NCBI RefSeq assembly: GCF_019880305.1
Contig: NZ_CP082301.1
Span: 6,200,001-6,264,000 of the forward strand
Length of the DNA: 64,000 nucleotides
Reading direction: 5' to 3'
Source: Streptomyces decoyicus
Lineage (GTDB): Bacteria > Actinomycetota > Actinomycetes > Streptomycetales > Streptomycetaceae
Under the pieces are notes generated by a model. It was given only the letters and a program-made list of their open reading frames with translations, was not told where the DNA came from and searched no databases. This document shows positions 35,284-44,901 of this stretch, piece after piece. The first letter of the stretch is position 1; each line of letters starts with the position of its first letter. The position numbers and the translations under genes were made by a program.

Positions 35284-37404
35284 GTGACCGCCGAGATGTC
35301 CGTGCCGTCCACCGCAGTGCTGACCGGGGCAGACCGGGACGGTTCCAACTACACCGCGCGGCATCTGCTTGTCCTCGAGGGGCTCGAGGCCGTCCGAAAG
35401 CGCCCAGGCATGTACATCGGCTCGACGGACAGTCGCGGCCTGATGCACTGCCTGTGGGAGATCATCGACAACTCCGTCGACGAGGCGCTGGGCGGCTACT
35501 GCGACCACATCGAGGTGATTCTCCACGACGACGGGTCGGTGGAGGTCAGGGACAACGGCCGCGGCATCCCCGTGGACGTCGAGCCCAAGACCGGTCTCAG
35601 CGGCGTCGAGGTCGTGATGACCAAGCTGCACGCCGGCGGAAAGTTCGGCGGCGGCTCGTACGCGGCCTCCGGCGGTCTGCACGGCGTCGGCGCCTCGGTC
35701 GTCAACGCCCTCTCCGCGCGGCTCGACGTCGAGGTGGTCCGCAGCAGCAAGACGCACTCGATCAGCTTCCGCCGCGGCGTCCCCGGGATCTTCACCGAAT
35801 CGGGCCCGGATGCCCCGTTCGACCCGGGCAACGGCCTGCTCAAGGGCAAGCGGATCGCCAAGACGAAGACCGGCACCCGGGTGCGCTACTGGGCCGACCG
35901 GCAGATCTTCCTCAAGGACGCCAAGCTTTCCCTGGAGACCCTGTACGCCCGCGCCCGCCAGACGGCGTTCCTCGTGCCGGGCCTGACCCTGGTCGTCCGT
36001 GACGAGCGGGGCATCGACGGCGCCGGCAAGAGTGAAGAGACATTCCGCTACGACGGCGGCATCAGCGAATTCTGCGAGTACCTCGCGCAGGACAAGGCCG
36101 TCTGCGACGTGCTCCGGCTGACCGGACAGGGCACCTTCAAGGAGACCGTGCCGGTCCTCGACGACCGCGGCCACATGACACCGACCGAGGTCACCCGGGA
36201 ACTGGGCGTCGACATCGCGTTGCGCTGGGGCACCGGCTACGACGCGACGGTCAAGTCGTTCGTCAACATCATCGCGACGCCCAAGGGCGGCACCCACGTA
36301 TCCGGCTTCGAGCGGTCGGTGGCCAAGACGGTCAATGAGGCGCTGCGATCGAGCAAGCTGCTGCGCGTCGCCGAGGACGACGTCGTCAAGGACGACGCCA
36401 TGGAGGGCCTCACCGCCGTCGTGACCGTACGACTCGCGGAGCCGCAGTTCGAGGGCCAGACCAAGGAGGTGCTCGGCACCTCCGCCGCCTCGCGGATCGT
36501 CGCCCAGGTGGTGAGCAAGGAACTCAAGGCGTTCCTGACGTCCACGAAGCGGGACGACAAGCAGCAGGCGCGCGCCGTCATGGAGAAGATCGTCGCCGCG
36601 GCCCGGACACGTATCGCCGCCCGTCAGCACAAGGAGGCCCAGCGGCGGAAGACGGCGCTGGAGTCCTCCTCGCTGCCGGCCAAGCTCGCGGACTGCCGCA
36701 GCGACGACGTCGACCGCAGTGAACTCTTCATCGTCGAGGGTGACTCGGCGCTCGGTACCGCGAAACTGGCCCGGAATTCGGAATTCCAGGCGTTGCTGCC
36801 GATCCGCGGCAAGATTCTGAATGTCCAGAAGTCATCGGTTTCGGACATGCTCAAGAACGCCGAGTGCGGCTCCATCATCCAGGTCATAGGGGCCGGATCC
36901 GGCCGCACCTTCGACATCGACACCGCCCGCTACGGCAAGGTCATCTTCCTGGCCGACGCGGATGTCGACGGCGCCCACATCCGTTGCCTGCTGCTGACCC
37001 TCTTCCAGCGCTATATGCGGCCCATGGTCGAGCAGGGCCGGGTCTTCTCCGCCGTCCCGCCGCTGCACCGCGTCGAACTGATCAACCCCAAGAAGGGCCA
37101 GGAGAAGTACATCTACACGTACTCGGACAACGAGCTGCGCCAGACGCTGCTCGAGCTCCAGCGCAAGAAGGTCCGCTACAAGGACAGCATCCAGCGCTAC
37201 AAGGGCCTGGGTGAAATGGACGCCGACCAGCTCGCCGAGACGACCATGGACCCGCGCCACCGCACCCTGCGCCGCATCAACATCAGCGATCTCGAAGCGG
37301 CGGAGAAGGCCTTCGACCTCCTCATGGGCAACGAAGTCGCCCCCCGTAAGGAGTTCATCACCAACTCCGCGTCCACTCTGGACCGTTCGCGCATCGACAC
37401 CTGA
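35284..37404 (+). CDS. parE: DNA topoisomerase IV subunit B (GyrB-like ATPase)
   Basis: 706 residues from GTG 35284, with GAGGAGCG upstream. This is the ATPase half of topoisomerase IV, which decatenates chromosomes with ParC. GHKL ATPase motifs: EIIDNSVDEAL, DNGRGIPVD, GLHGVGASVVNAL. The transducer domain ends with QTKEVLG, and the TOPRIM domain shows EGDSALG and DADVDGAHIRCLLLTLF. C-terminal QRYKGLGEMDADQL is the GyrB/ParE signature. The parC gene lies 13 kb downstream on the other strand. Gyrase itself should be near oriC, outside this window. Confidence 0.95.
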   Translation: MTAEMSVPSTAVLTGADRDGSNYTARHLLVLEGLEAVRKRPGMYIGSTDSRGLMHCLWEIIDNSVDEALGGYCDHIEVILHDDGSVEVRDNGRGIPVDVEPKTGLSGVEVVMTKLHAGGKFGGGSYAASGGLHGVGASVVNALSARLDVEVVRSSKTHSISFRRGVPGIFTESGPDAPFDPGNGLLKGKRIAKTKTGTRVRYWADRQIFLKDAKLSLETLYARARQTAFLVPGLTLVVRDERGIDGAGKSEETFRYDGGISEFCEYLAQDKAVCDVLRLTGQGTFKETVPVLDDRGHMTPTEVTRELGVDIALRWGTGYDATVKSFVNIIATPKGGTHVSGFERSVAKTVNEALRSSKLLRVAEDDVVKDDAMEGLTAVVTVRLAEPQFEGQTKEVLGTSAASRIVAQVVSKELKAFLTSTKRDDKQQARAVMEKIVAAARTRIAARQHKEAQRRKTALESSSLPAKLADCRSDDVDRSELFIVEGDSALGTAKLARNSEFQALLPIRGKILNVQKSSVSDMLKNAECGSIIQVIGAGSGRTFDIDTARYGKVIFLADADVDGAHIRCLLLTLFQRYMRPMVEQGRVFSAVPPLHRVELINPKKGQEKYIYTYSDNELRQTLLELQRKKVRYKDSIQRYKGLGEMDADQLAETTMDPRHRTLRRINISDLEAAEKAFDLLMGNEVAPRKEFITNSASTLDRSRIDT

Positions 37405-37420
37405 GCCGGCCGCAGCTCCC

Positions 37421-37460
37421 GACGGGCGCCTCTCCACCCCTGGGTGGAGAGGCGCCCGTC
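37421..37460 (+). terminator. parE terminator
   Basis: A perfect 19-bp GC-rich inverted repeat with a 2-nt centre, 16 nt after the parE stop. Confidence 0.85.
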
Positions 37461-37560
37461 GCCATTTCCACCCGGCCCCCACCCTGGCTCCGATCCGGCC
37501 GTCAGCGCCGCTCCATAGCGTCGGAAAGGTCGATTTCCCCGTCCCACGGAGGGCCAGGTC

Positions 37561-38049
37561 ATGAGCGGCTTGCTCAACATCGTTGTGATCACTGCGGCAG
37601 TTGCATGGGTGATCGTCCAGCAGTTCAAGGCACAGCGCGTCACATCGGAGGGCAAGAAGTGGTGGCTGATTCCGGTCGTCCTGACGGTGATGTCGGTGCG
37701 GCAGCCCGGCCTGATGGACGCCGAGCCCCCAACGGCCTCCGCCGTTCTGCTCGGCGTGGAGATCCTGATAGGGCTGGCCTGCGGCGCCGGCTGGGCCTGG
37801 ACCACCCGCCTCTGGACGGAAGCGGACGGCACGGTGTGGGCGAAGGGAGGCTGGGCGGCGGCCGGTGTGTGGTTCTGCGGCATGGCGCTACGGGTCGGCC
37901 TCATGGGCATCGCCGCGGCCATGGGTATCCACCAGAGCAGCGCGGCCACCATGCTCTCCGTTGCGGCGATGCTGCTGACCCGTGCCGGTGTCACCACGTT
38001 GCGGGCCCGGGCCGTGCAGCAGACGTACCGTGTCCCTGTCGCGGGCTGA
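37561..38049 (+). CDS. small integral membrane protein (DUF1453/CcdC-like)
   Basis: 162 residues with about four membrane segments (LLNIVVITAAVAWVIVQQF, WWLIPVVLTVMSV, ASAVLLGVEILIGLACGAGWAWT, AAAGVWFCGMALRVGLMGIAAAM). Its layout resembles CcdC/DUF1453 membrane proteins of unknown role. It starts at ATG 37561 behind GGAGGGCCAGGTC. The downstream histidine kinase gene begins 32 nt after its stop and is probably co-transcribed, so it may modulate that sensor (inference). Confidence 0.78.
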   Translation: MSGLLNIVVITAAVAWVIVQQFKAQRVTSEGKKWWLIPVVLTVMSVRQPGLMDAEPPTASAVLLGVEILIGLACGAGWAWTTRLWTEADGTVWAKGGWAAAGVWFCGMALRVGLMGIAAAMGIHQSSAATMLSVAAMLLTRAGVTTLRARAVQQTYRVPVAG

Positions 38050-38080
38050 CGCCCCGCGCGCGCCCTCGGGAGGACCGTTC

Positions 38081-39247
38081 GTGACGCTGAACTCCTGGAC
38101 GAGCTGGCCCCTGCGGGAGTCGCTGTCCCGTGAGGGCATCAGCGACGCCCGGATGTGGATCGGCCGGGCGGTGCGTGCCGCGGTGGTCGCCGGACTGGTA
38201 TGGATCACCCTTACGGGGCCGGGCTTCACAGGCTGGAGCCTGGTGGCGGCGTGCGCAGGCATGGCGGCCACCTTCCTGGCATTCCGCGGCTTCTTCCGTA
38301 TGACGGCGGACCACCGTCTGTGGCCTTCCATCGGGCTGTTCGCCGTACTCGAAGCCGCGGCTTTCGGCTTCGAGTCCACCGGAGCGCGGGCGCCCGCGAT
38401 CGTGCTGTGGTGCGCCTGCGCCATCACTGCCATGGAACGGCTGCCGCTGAGCGTCGCGGTGCCGTGCTCCACCGTTGCGCTCGGCGCGTACGCAGTGGTG
38501 AGTCACGACAACTGGATAGCGACCGCCGCGACCACTGCGGGCCTGGGGCTGGCGGGTTATGTCGTACGTCTGGACGCCGAGGCGCGCGGCAACGCCCAGC
38601 GGCTGCTGGCCCAGGAACGGGCGGCCCGCACGGCGGAGGCGGAATCGGCGGCGCTCACCGAGCGTGGGCGGATCGCACGTGAGATCCACGACGTCCTCGC
38701 CCACAGCCTGAGCGCCCAGCTCGTGCATCTCGAGGCGGCCCGGCTGCTGATCCAGCGCAGCACCGACCTCGAGGCCGACCGCGATCAGCTCCTGGGCCGG
38801 GTGGTGGCGTCCCGGGGGATGGCCCGTGAAGGGCTGGACGGCACCCGTGAGGCGCTTTCCGCGCTGCGTGGGGAGATGGTCCCGGTCGAGGATTTCCTGC
38901 GCAGCCTGACGGCCGCTGAGGGCGTCCGGCTGGAGGTGAAGGGTGAGGGTCGCGCCTTGTCGGCCGAGGCGGGACTCACGGTCCGCAGAGTGGCCCAGGA
39001 GGCGCTGACGAACGTACGCAAGCACGCCCCGGGGGCCCGGGTGGACGTGCGGCTGGAGTACGCGCGGGACGGCGTCGGGCTCGAAGTGCGCGACTTCGGC
39101 GGCCGCGGCAAGCCTGGCGAGCTAGCGAGGAGCGGCTCCGGATACGGTCTGCTCGGGATGCGGGAGCGCGCCGAACTCCTCGGCGGAACGCTGGATTCCG
39201 GCCCCGACGAGGAGGGTTTCGTGGTGCGGCTGCGGGTGCCTGCGTGA
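38081..39247 (+). CDS. NarL-system sensor histidine kinase
   Basis: 388 residues from GTG 38081 with GGGAGGA 7 nt upstream. Four or five N-terminal membrane helices span about 25-165. A HisKA_3 dimerisation helix carries phospho-acceptor His203 (GRIAREIHDVLAHSLSAQL), and the HATPase_c domain has QEALTNVRKHAP and GYGLLGMRERAELLGG. No extracellular sensor domain is visible, so it probably senses a membrane or lipid signal, or partners with the preceding membrane protein. It overlaps the response regulator gene by 4 nt (GTGA), so the pair is translationally coupled. Confidence 0.93.
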   Translation: MTLNSWTSWPLRESLSREGISDARMWIGRAVRAAVVAGLVWITLTGPGFTGWSLVAACAGMAATFLAFRGFFRMTADHRLWPSIGLFAVLEAAAFGFESTGARAPAIVLWCACAITAMERLPLSVAVPCSTVALGAYAVVSHDNWIATAATTAGLGLAGYVVRLDAEARGNAQRLLAQERAARTAEAESAALTERGRIAREIHDVLAHSLSAQLVHLEAARLLIQRSTDLEADRDQLLGRVVASRGMAREGLDGTREALSALRGEMVPVEDFLRSLTAAEGVRLEVKGEGRALSAEAGLTVRRVAQEALTNVRKHAPGARVDVRLEYARDGVGLEVRDFGGRGKPGELARSGSGYGLLGMRERAELLGGTLDSGPDEEGFVVRLRVPA

Positions 39248-39930
39248 CGACACACACAGCGACACGGGTCGTGGTCGCCGATGACCAGACGGTGGTGCGC
39301 GAGGGAATCGTGATGCTGCTGGGGCTATTGCCGGGTATCGAGGTCGTGGGGTCGGCAGCGGACGGTGAGGACGCGGTCCGCCTTGTCGCCCAACTCGACC
39401 CCGACGTTGTTCTGATGGACCTGCGGATGCCGCGCTGCGACGGCGTCGAGGCCACCCGGCGTATCCGTGCCGAGCACCCCGGTACCCAGGTGGTGGTGCT
39501 CACCACCTACGCGGACGACGACTCGCTCTTTCCTGCCCTGCAGGCCGGCGCGCGTGGCTACCTGACCAAGGACGCGGACGGCGATGAGATCGTCCGCGCC
39601 ATCGACGATGTGCTCTCGGGCGAGGCCGGTCTGTCCCCCGAGATCCAGCGCCGGCTGGTGGAGCGCTTCACGGAGCCCGTACGGGCCCTGCCGCAACCGC
39701 CGGACGAGCCCCCGGACGGCCTGACCGCCCGCGAGGTGGAGGTGCTGCGGCTGGTCGCCGAGGGCCAGTCCAATCCGGAAATCGCCCGCACGCTGCACGT
39801 TTCCCCGGCGACCGTGAAGACCCACATCAACAACCTCTTCGCCAAAGCGGGGTTGCGGGACAGGGCCCAGGCCATCCACTACGCGTACCGCCACGGCCTT
39901 GCGCAGCCTCCCGGACGGCCCATCACCTGA
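39244..39930 (+). CDS. NarL/FixJ-type response regulator
   Basis: 228 residues. The receiver domain has the acidic pair near 13-14, phospho-acceptor Asp59 (VVLMDLRMPRCDGVEA), Thr in VVVLTTYADD and Lys in TKDADGDE. A LuxR-type helix-turn-helix lies at about 160-225 (LTAREVEVLRLVAEGQSNPEIARTLHVSPATVKTHINNLF). The GTG start overlaps the kinase stop. Targets are unknown. The DUF485/acetate permease operon begins 95 nt downstream and is the obvious first candidate. Confidence 0.94.
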   Translation: MTTHTATRVVVADDQTVVREGIVMLLGLLPGIEVVGSAADGEDAVRLVAQLDPDVVLMDLRMPRCDGVEATRRIRAEHPGTQVVVLTTYADDDSLFPALQAGARGYLTKDADGDEIVRAIDDVLSGEAGLSPEIQRRLVERFTEPVRALPQPPDEPPDGLTAREVEVLRLVAEGQSNPEIARTLHVSPATVKTHINNLFAKAGLRDRAQAIHYAYRHGLAQPPGRPIT

Positions 39931-40025
39931 TGGGGTGAAGGGTTCGGAATGAAGAGTCCAGGATCTTCCTTTCTGTCCAACCTTGGGACGCACGGACAAC
40001 AGACCCGTGCACCAAGGAGAGTTCG

Positions 40026-40535
40026 GTGGACAAGCAGGACGGCCACTCGGCCGGCGAGCCAGGGGGCGTACGGCTCGATGACCCCTGGTATGAAGCACTC
40101 ACCTCCGGGTGGGGCGAACTGGACGGCGGGGCGGAGGCGACGGGCGAGTGGGGCCGCAAGCAGCCATCCCCCTCGGCACCACTACCGGTACCGGAGCAGC
40201 GGCCCGCGCCACACGACGAGATCTATCTGGCGGTGCAACGAAGCGCGGCCTTCCAGGAGGTGCGCCGCCGCTACCGGCGGTTCGTCCTGCCCGGCACGGC
40301 GGTCTTCCTGGCCTGGTACCTCGCCTATGTGATTGCGGCGACGGCCGCGCCCGGCCTCATGGCCCACCGTGTCGCCGGCGCACTGAACGTCGCGATGCTC
40401 GCCGGCCTCGGCCAGTTCGCCACGACATTCCTGCTCACTTGGGCGTACGCCCGTCACGCCCGGCTGCGCAGGGACAGCGCGGCGCTCGACATCCGCTGGG
40501 AGACCCAGGAACTCACCGGGGGGAACGTCCGGTGA
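40026..40535 (+). CDS. DUF485 membrane protein, acetate permease partner
   Basis: 169 residues. A 65-residue hydrophilic N-terminal extension precedes the DUF485 domain (FQEVRRRYRRFVLPGTAVFLAWYLAYVIAATAAPGLM, two membrane helices). DUF485 proteins (YjcH) are encoded next to ActP-type permeases and are thought to assist them. GTG start with AAGGAGA upstream. The stop overlaps the permease GTG by 4 nt, so the two are made together. Confidence 0.9.
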   Translation: MDKQDGHSAGEPGGVRLDDPWYEALTSGWGELDGGAEATGEWGRKQPSPSAPLPVPEQRPAPHDEIYLAVQRSAAFQEVRRRYRRFVLPGTAVFLAWYLAYVIAATAAPGLMAHRVAGALNVAMLAGLGQFATTFLLTWAYARHARLRRDSAALDIRWETQELTGGNVR

Positions 40536-42136
40536 CCGACGACCACCAGACCCTTGCGCTGGTCCTGTTCAGCGTGTTCATCGCCGTCACCCTGGCGATC
40601 ACCACATGGGTGAGCCGCCGCAGGCACGGCTCCGCCGAGGAGTTCTACGCGGGCGGAAGGCTCTTCTCTCCCATGGAGAACGGTTTCGCCATCGCGGGTG
40701 ACTACATGTCCGCCGCGTCCTTCCTGGGCATCTCCGGGCTGATTGCCCTCTTCGGCTACGACGGCCTGCTGTACTCGGTCGGCTTCCTCGTCGCCTGGCT
40801 CGTCGTCCTCTTCCTCGTCGCCGAACTGGTCCGCAACTGCGGCAGGTTCACCCTCGCCGATGTCGTCGCCGCCCGGATGAGGGAGCGACCCGTCCGTATC
40901 GCGGCAGGCACGGCCTCTGTCACCGTGTCCGTGCTCTACCTGGTGGCGCAGATGGTCGGTGCCGGCAGCCTGGTCGCCCTGCTCCTGGGGGGCGCGGGCC
41001 AGCAGGCCCGTACCTGGATGGTGATCGGAGTCGGTGCCCTGATGGTGGTCTACGTCGCCTTCGGCGGGATGCGGGCCACGACCTGGATCCAGATCGTCAA
41101 GGCCGTGCTCCTCATGGGAGGTGCCATCGCCCTGACCGTCCTGGTACTGGTCCGTTTTCACGGCGACTTCAACGCGCTGCTGAACACCGCCTCCGAACGC
41201 AGCGGCCACGGCGGCGACTTCCTCGCCCCTGGCCTCAAATACGGCGACGACTGGACCTCACGGCTCGACTTCATCAGCCTCGGTATCGCGCTCGTTCTGG
41301 GGACGGCCGGGCTGCCGCACATCCTCTCCCGCTTCTACACCGTCCCCACGGCGCGGTCCGCCCGTCGCTCGGTCGTCTGGTCCATCGGCCTGATCGGTGG
41401 CTTCTACCTGATGACCATCGTGCTCGGTTTCGGCGCCGCGGCAGTGCTCGGCAGCGATGCCGTCCGCAAGTCCAATACGGCCGGCAACACCGCAGTCCCG
41501 CTGCTGGCCCTCGACCTGGGAGGCGGTGCCGGTTCGACCGGCGGCACGGTGCTCTTCGCCGTGGTGGCCGCCGTCGCGTTCGCCACCATCCTGGCGGTGG
41601 TCGCCGGCATCACGCTCGCCTCGTCGGCCTCCGTTGCCCACGACCTGTATGCCTCGCTGCGGCGCCCGCGCGGCACGCCGCAGGACGCCCAGCGTGCCGA
41701 GGTGGCCGTGGCGCGCGTCGCGGCGGTGGCCGTCGGCGCGGTGGCCATCGGCCTCGCCCTGCTCGCCCAGGATTTGAACGTCGCCTTCTTGGTGGGCCTG
41801 GCCTTCGCCGTTGCCGCATCGGCCAACCTTCCGGTCCTGCTGTACACGCTGTTCTGGCGCCGCTTCACGACCCGGGGCGCGGTCTGGTCCGTATACGGCG
41901 GCCTGATTCCGGCGATCACCCTGGTCGTACTCTCACCGGTGGTCTCCGGCAGCCCGGAGTCGCTCTTCCCCGGTATGGACTTCGTCCTCTTCCCGCTCGA
42001 CAACCCCGGTGTGGTGTCGATTCCGCTGGGATTCCTGATGGGCTGGCTGGGAACGGTGCTCTCCCCGCAGGCCGCCGACGAGGCACGGCATGCGGAGACG
42101 GAGGTACGGGCGCTCACGGGGGCGGGGGCGGCTTAG
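40532..42136 (+). CDS. actP: cation/acetate symporter (ActP/MctP-like, SSS family)
   Basis: A 534-residue sodium:solute symporter with about 13 membrane helices. EEFYAGGRLFSPMENGFAIAGDYMSAASFLGISG near the start is the hallmark of ActP-type monocarboxylate transporters, as is GLPHILSRFYTVPTARSARRSV in the middle. It should take up acetate and perhaps pyruvate or propionate. It is translationally coupled to the DUF485 gene. The convergent CitAB-like system beyond the terminator and the citrate synthase pair nearby suggest a local focus on C2-C6 acids. Confidence 0.92.
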   Translation: MTDDHQTLALVLFSVFIAVTLAITTWVSRRRHGSAEEFYAGGRLFSPMENGFAIAGDYMSAASFLGISGLIALFGYDGLLYSVGFLVAWLVVLFLVAELVRNCGRFTLADVVAARMRERPVRIAAGTASVTVSVLYLVAQMVGAGSLVALLLGGAGQQARTWMVIGVGALMVVYVAFGGMRATTWIQIVKAVLLMGGAIALTVLVLVRFHGDFNALLNTASERSGHGGDFLAPGLKYGDDWTSRLDFISLGIALVLGTAGLPHILSRFYTVPTARSARRSVVWSIGLIGGFYLMTIVLGFGAAAVLGSDAVRKSNTAGNTAVPLLALDLGGGAGSTGGTVLFAVVAAVAFATILAVVAGITLASSASVAHDLYASLRRPRGTPQDAQRAEVAVARVAAVAVGAVAIGLALLAQDLNVAFLVGLAFAVAASANLPVLLYTLFWRRFTTRGAVWSVYGGLIPAITLVVLSPVVSGSPESLFPGMDFVLFPLDNPGVVSIPLGFLMGWLGTVLSPQAADEARHAETEVRALTGAGAA

Positions 42137-42140
42137 GGTG

Positions 42141-42183
42141 CCGCTCCAGGGTCAGGGGCGGGCAGGCCCTGACCCTGGAGCGG
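42141..42183. terminator. terminator, acetate permease operon
   Basis: Perfect 17-bp arms beginning CCGCTCCAGGGTCAGGG with a 9-nt loop, 4 nt after the stop; it could serve both convergent operons. Confidence 0.85.
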
Positions 42184-42198
42184 GGACGGGCGTGTCAG

Positions 42199-42233
42199 GG
42201 CGCGGCAGCCGTGCGGTGCGTGGCTGCCGCGCC
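42199..42233. terminator. second terminator-like hairpin
   Basis: Perfect 12-bp arms GGCGCGGCAGCC/GGCTGCCGCGCC with an 11-nt loop; probably ends the leftward CitAB operon. Confidence 0.7.
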
Positions 42234-42301
42234 TTGCCCCGTGTGCATCGCGTTCCCTCCACCCGCTGCCGTCCGCGCGCACGTAGGGTTCGGTCTCCTG
42301 A

Positions 42302-42976
42302 CTAGACCCACTCGTAGCGGTGCTCTGGGCGACCGGTCTCGCCGTATTTGAGCGTGAGGCGCACCCGCCCGGCGCGTTCCAACAGTTTCAGGTAGCGCTG
42401 GGCGGTCTGTCGGCTCAGGCCTGCCTGGACGGCCACGTCCTGCGCCGACAGCGGCGCGTCCGCGGAGCGCAGCACCGAGCGCACTCGGTCAGCAGTGGCG
42501 GTGGAGTGACCCTTCGGCAACTCGGCGGGTCCCGCGTTGGCGGCTCCCAACGCACCGAAGATCCGGTCCACTTCGGACTGCTCCGCCTGCCCGCCGCCCG
42601 CAAACGTACGGTGCAGCGCTGCGTAACCCACCAACTTGGAGCGCAGGCCCGCAAAGGTGAACGGTTTGACCAGGTACTGCAGCGCGCCGTGTCGCATCGC
42701 GGCCTGCACGGTGGCGATGTCACGGGCCGCCGTCACCATGATCACGTCGGTGAGCAGACCGCGCCGCCGCAGGTCGCCGACCAGTTGGAGCCCCGTTTTG
42801 TCGGGGAGGTAATGGTCCAGAAGGATCAGATCGACGGGATGGGTCTCAAGGGCAGCAAGAGCCTCGGCGGCGGAGTGCGCGAGGCAGCTGACACGGAAGC
42901 CCTCGACCTTGGAGACATACGCTGCGTTGATCTTCGCGACGTGCACATCGTCGTCCACCACCAGTACGTCGATCAT
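42302..42976 (-). CDS. CitB/DcuR-type response regulator
   Basis: 224 residues. The receiver has Asp8-Asp9-Asp10 and phospho-acceptor Asp54 (LILLDHYLPDKTG), followed by KPFTFAGLRSKL. The C-terminal helix-turn-helix (ADAPLSAQDVAVQAGLSRQTAQRYLKLLERAGRV) is the CitB/DcuR type. Its ATG overlaps the kinase stop (ATGA), so it is the second gene of the operon. Family members activate uptake and use of citrate, fumarate or malate. Confidence 0.93.
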   Translation of the reverse strand: MIDVLVVDDDVHVAKINAAYVSKVEGFRVSCLAHSAAEALAALETHPVDLILLDHYLPDKTGLQLVGDLRRRGLLTDVIMVTAARDIATVQAAMRHGALQYLVKPFTFAGLRSKLVGYAALHRTFAGGGQAEQSEVDRIFGALGAANAGPAELPKGHSTATADRVRSVLRSADAPLSAQDVAVQAGLSRQTAQRYLKLLERAGRVRLTLKYGETGRPEHRYEWV

Positions 42977-44874
42977 CGGTCGGCCTCCGTGGCGCCTTCG
43001 GGGCGGCAAGCGCCTCCCTCGGCCCGTTTCGTGGGATGGGTGTCCGTGACTGCTTCCCGGCGGGTTGTTTCCTGCGCCTCGGAAAGCTCATCGGACAGTG
43101 CGTCGGGGACCGTCACGGTGAACACCGCACCGCCACCGGGGCGCTCGCCGACCTCGACGCTGCCTCCGTAGCGTTCAGCGAGGCGCCGTACGAGCGCCAG
43201 GCCGATGCCGCGCTGCCCGTGGGCCGGCGGTTCCTTGGTCGTCCAGCCCTCGGTGAAGATCTCTGCACGACGGCCCTCGGGCACGCCCGGTCCGTTGTCG
43301 CTCACGCGGACGACAGCAGTCCGGCCGTCGGCGCGGACCTCCGCCTCCAGTTGTGCGTCGCGCTCGCCCGACGTGGCGTCCAGTGCGTTGTCGACGAGAT
43401 TGCCGAGGATGGTGACCAGGCTGTGCGGGTCGACCAGGCGGTCAGGCAGGTGCGTAGCAGGCGAGATGCTCAGGGAGACGCCGCGCTCGGTGGCGACGGT
43501 GGCCTTGCCCACCAGGAGGGCGGCCAGCAGCGGATCGTGGATGTGCTCGGTGACCTGTTCGGCGGTCGCGTGATGTACGCCCACGGCCTGCGTCACGAAC
43601 GCCACGGCCTCCTCGTGCAGACCGAGTTCGAGCAGGCCGAGGAGGGTGTGCAGCCGGTTGGCGTGCTCGTGGTCCTGGGCGCGGAGGGCGTCGATGAGGC
43701 CACGGGTGCCGTCCAGTTCGCGCCCCAGCCGCTCCAGCTCGGTCCGGTCGCGCAACGTGACCACGGCTCCGCCGTCGCCGGTCGGCATGCGGTTCGCCAC
43801 CAGGACCCGGTGCCCGCTGACGGCCAGTAGGTCCGCCCCCGATACGCGGCCGGCCAGAACGTCGGTCGTACGGCCGGGCGGCAGGACCGCTTCCAGGGAG
43901 CGGCCGGTGTCCTGGGCGCGCAGGTCCAGGAGGCGCTGTGCCTCGTCGTTCATCAGGCGGATGCGGCCCATTCTGTCGAGGGCGAGGAACCCCTCGCGGA
44001 TGCCGTGCAGCATTGCCTCTCGCTCGACGAGCAGCGCGGAGATGTCGGAGAACGCCAGGTCGTGAGTGCGGCGCTGGAGCCGGCGGGCGACGAGGTAGGC
44101 GGCGAGAGCACCCACGGCGAGCGTTCCGCCGGCGTAGGCGAGCAACTGGGGGACGGTGGAGAGCAACCGGTCCCGCACGCTCTCGTACGCGATGCCGACG
44201 GAGACGGCGCCGACAACCTTGCCGTCCTCATCCCGGAGCGGGACCTTGCCACGTGCGGACCGACCGAGGGTGCCGTCATCGATCTGCATCACCTCTTGGC
44301 CGGAGAGCGCCGCGCTCGGGTCCGTCGAGACGTGGCGTCCGATCTGGTCCGGGTCGGTGTGGGACCAGCGCACACCCCGCTTGTCCATGATCACCACGTA
44401 CTCGGCGCCGGTGGCCGCACGAATCCGCTCCGCCTCGTTCTGTACGGGGCCGTGGCGCGTTGGACGGGAGGACTCCAGGGCGTTGTCGAGCCGGGACTCG
44501 GCGGCGGTGGTCTGCGCGATGGCGAGAGCACGGCGCATGGCCTGATCGTCGAGCTGAGCGCTGAGTGGCGCGAGGAACAGACCGGTCGCCAGGGCCGTGA
44601 CTCCGGCGGCGATGGCTAGCTGCACCATGAGCACCTGGGAGAACACCCGCTGCGGCCAGCCCAGCCGCGGCCTCGTGCGACGCAGTGTGCGGGCGGCCGA
44701 CGTGTGGTCGGCCGGAGCCGGGTTTTCGGGCGCCGCCTGACCGTCGGTCGTGTGCGTGCTGCTGCCCGGCTTGCCAGACGTGGTGTCGGAGGTCGCCGCG
44801 GCGGCGGGAAGCGGCACGGAACCCGAGGGCTCTGGGGCGCTCGGGCGGGGAATCGACGCTTCCTTCTCGCCCAT
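42973..44874 (-). CDS. CitA/DcuS-type sensor histidine kinase
   Basis: 633 residues. An 80-residue disordered cytoplasmic N-terminus precedes a membrane helix (VLMVQLAIAAGVTALATGLFLAPL, about 80-104). An extracytoplasmic PDC-type sensor (about 105-220) contains RIRAATGAEYVVIMDKRGVRWSHTDPDQIGRHV, the C4-dicarboxylate/citrate-sensor pattern. A second membrane helix, a PAS domain (FLALDRMGRIRLMNDEAQRLL), phospho-acceptor His in QDHEHANRLHTLLGLLEL and an ATPase domain (DNALDA, DNGPGVPE, GQRGIGLALVRRLAERYGG) follow. The likely ligand is citrate or a dicarboxylate. TACTGT 8 nt before the ATG suggests a near-leaderless start. Confidence 0.93.
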   Translation of the reverse strand: MGEKEASIPRPSAPEPSGSVPLPAAAATSDTTSGKPGSSTHTTDGQAAPENPAPADHTSAARTLRRTRPRLGWPQRVFSQVLMVQLAIAAGVTALATGLFLAPLSAQLDDQAMRRALAIAQTTAAESRLDNALESSRPTRHGPVQNEAERIRAATGAEYVVIMDKRGVRWSHTDPDQIGRHVSTDPSAALSGQEVMQIDDGTLGRSARGKVPLRDEDGKVVGAVSVGIAYESVRDRLLSTVPQLLAYAGGTLAVGALAAYLVARRLQRRTHDLAFSDISALLVEREAMLHGIREGFLALDRMGRIRLMNDEAQRLLDLRAQDTGRSLEAVLPPGRTTDVLAGRVSGADLLAVSGHRVLVANRMPTGDGGAVVTLRDRTELERLGRELDGTRGLIDALRAQDHEHANRLHTLLGLLELGLHEEAVAFVTQAVGVHHATAEQVTEHIHDPLLAALLVGKATVATERGVSLSISPATHLPDRLVDPHSLVTILGNLVDNALDATSGERDAQLEAEVRADGRTAVVRVSDNGPGVPEGRRAEIFTEGWTTKEPPAHGQRGIGLALVRRLAERYGGSVEVGERPGGGAVFTVTVPDALSDELSEAQETTRREAVTDTHPTKRAEGGACRPEGATEADR

Positions 44875-44901
44875 ACGAACGAACAGTAAGCGTGGGGATG
44901 G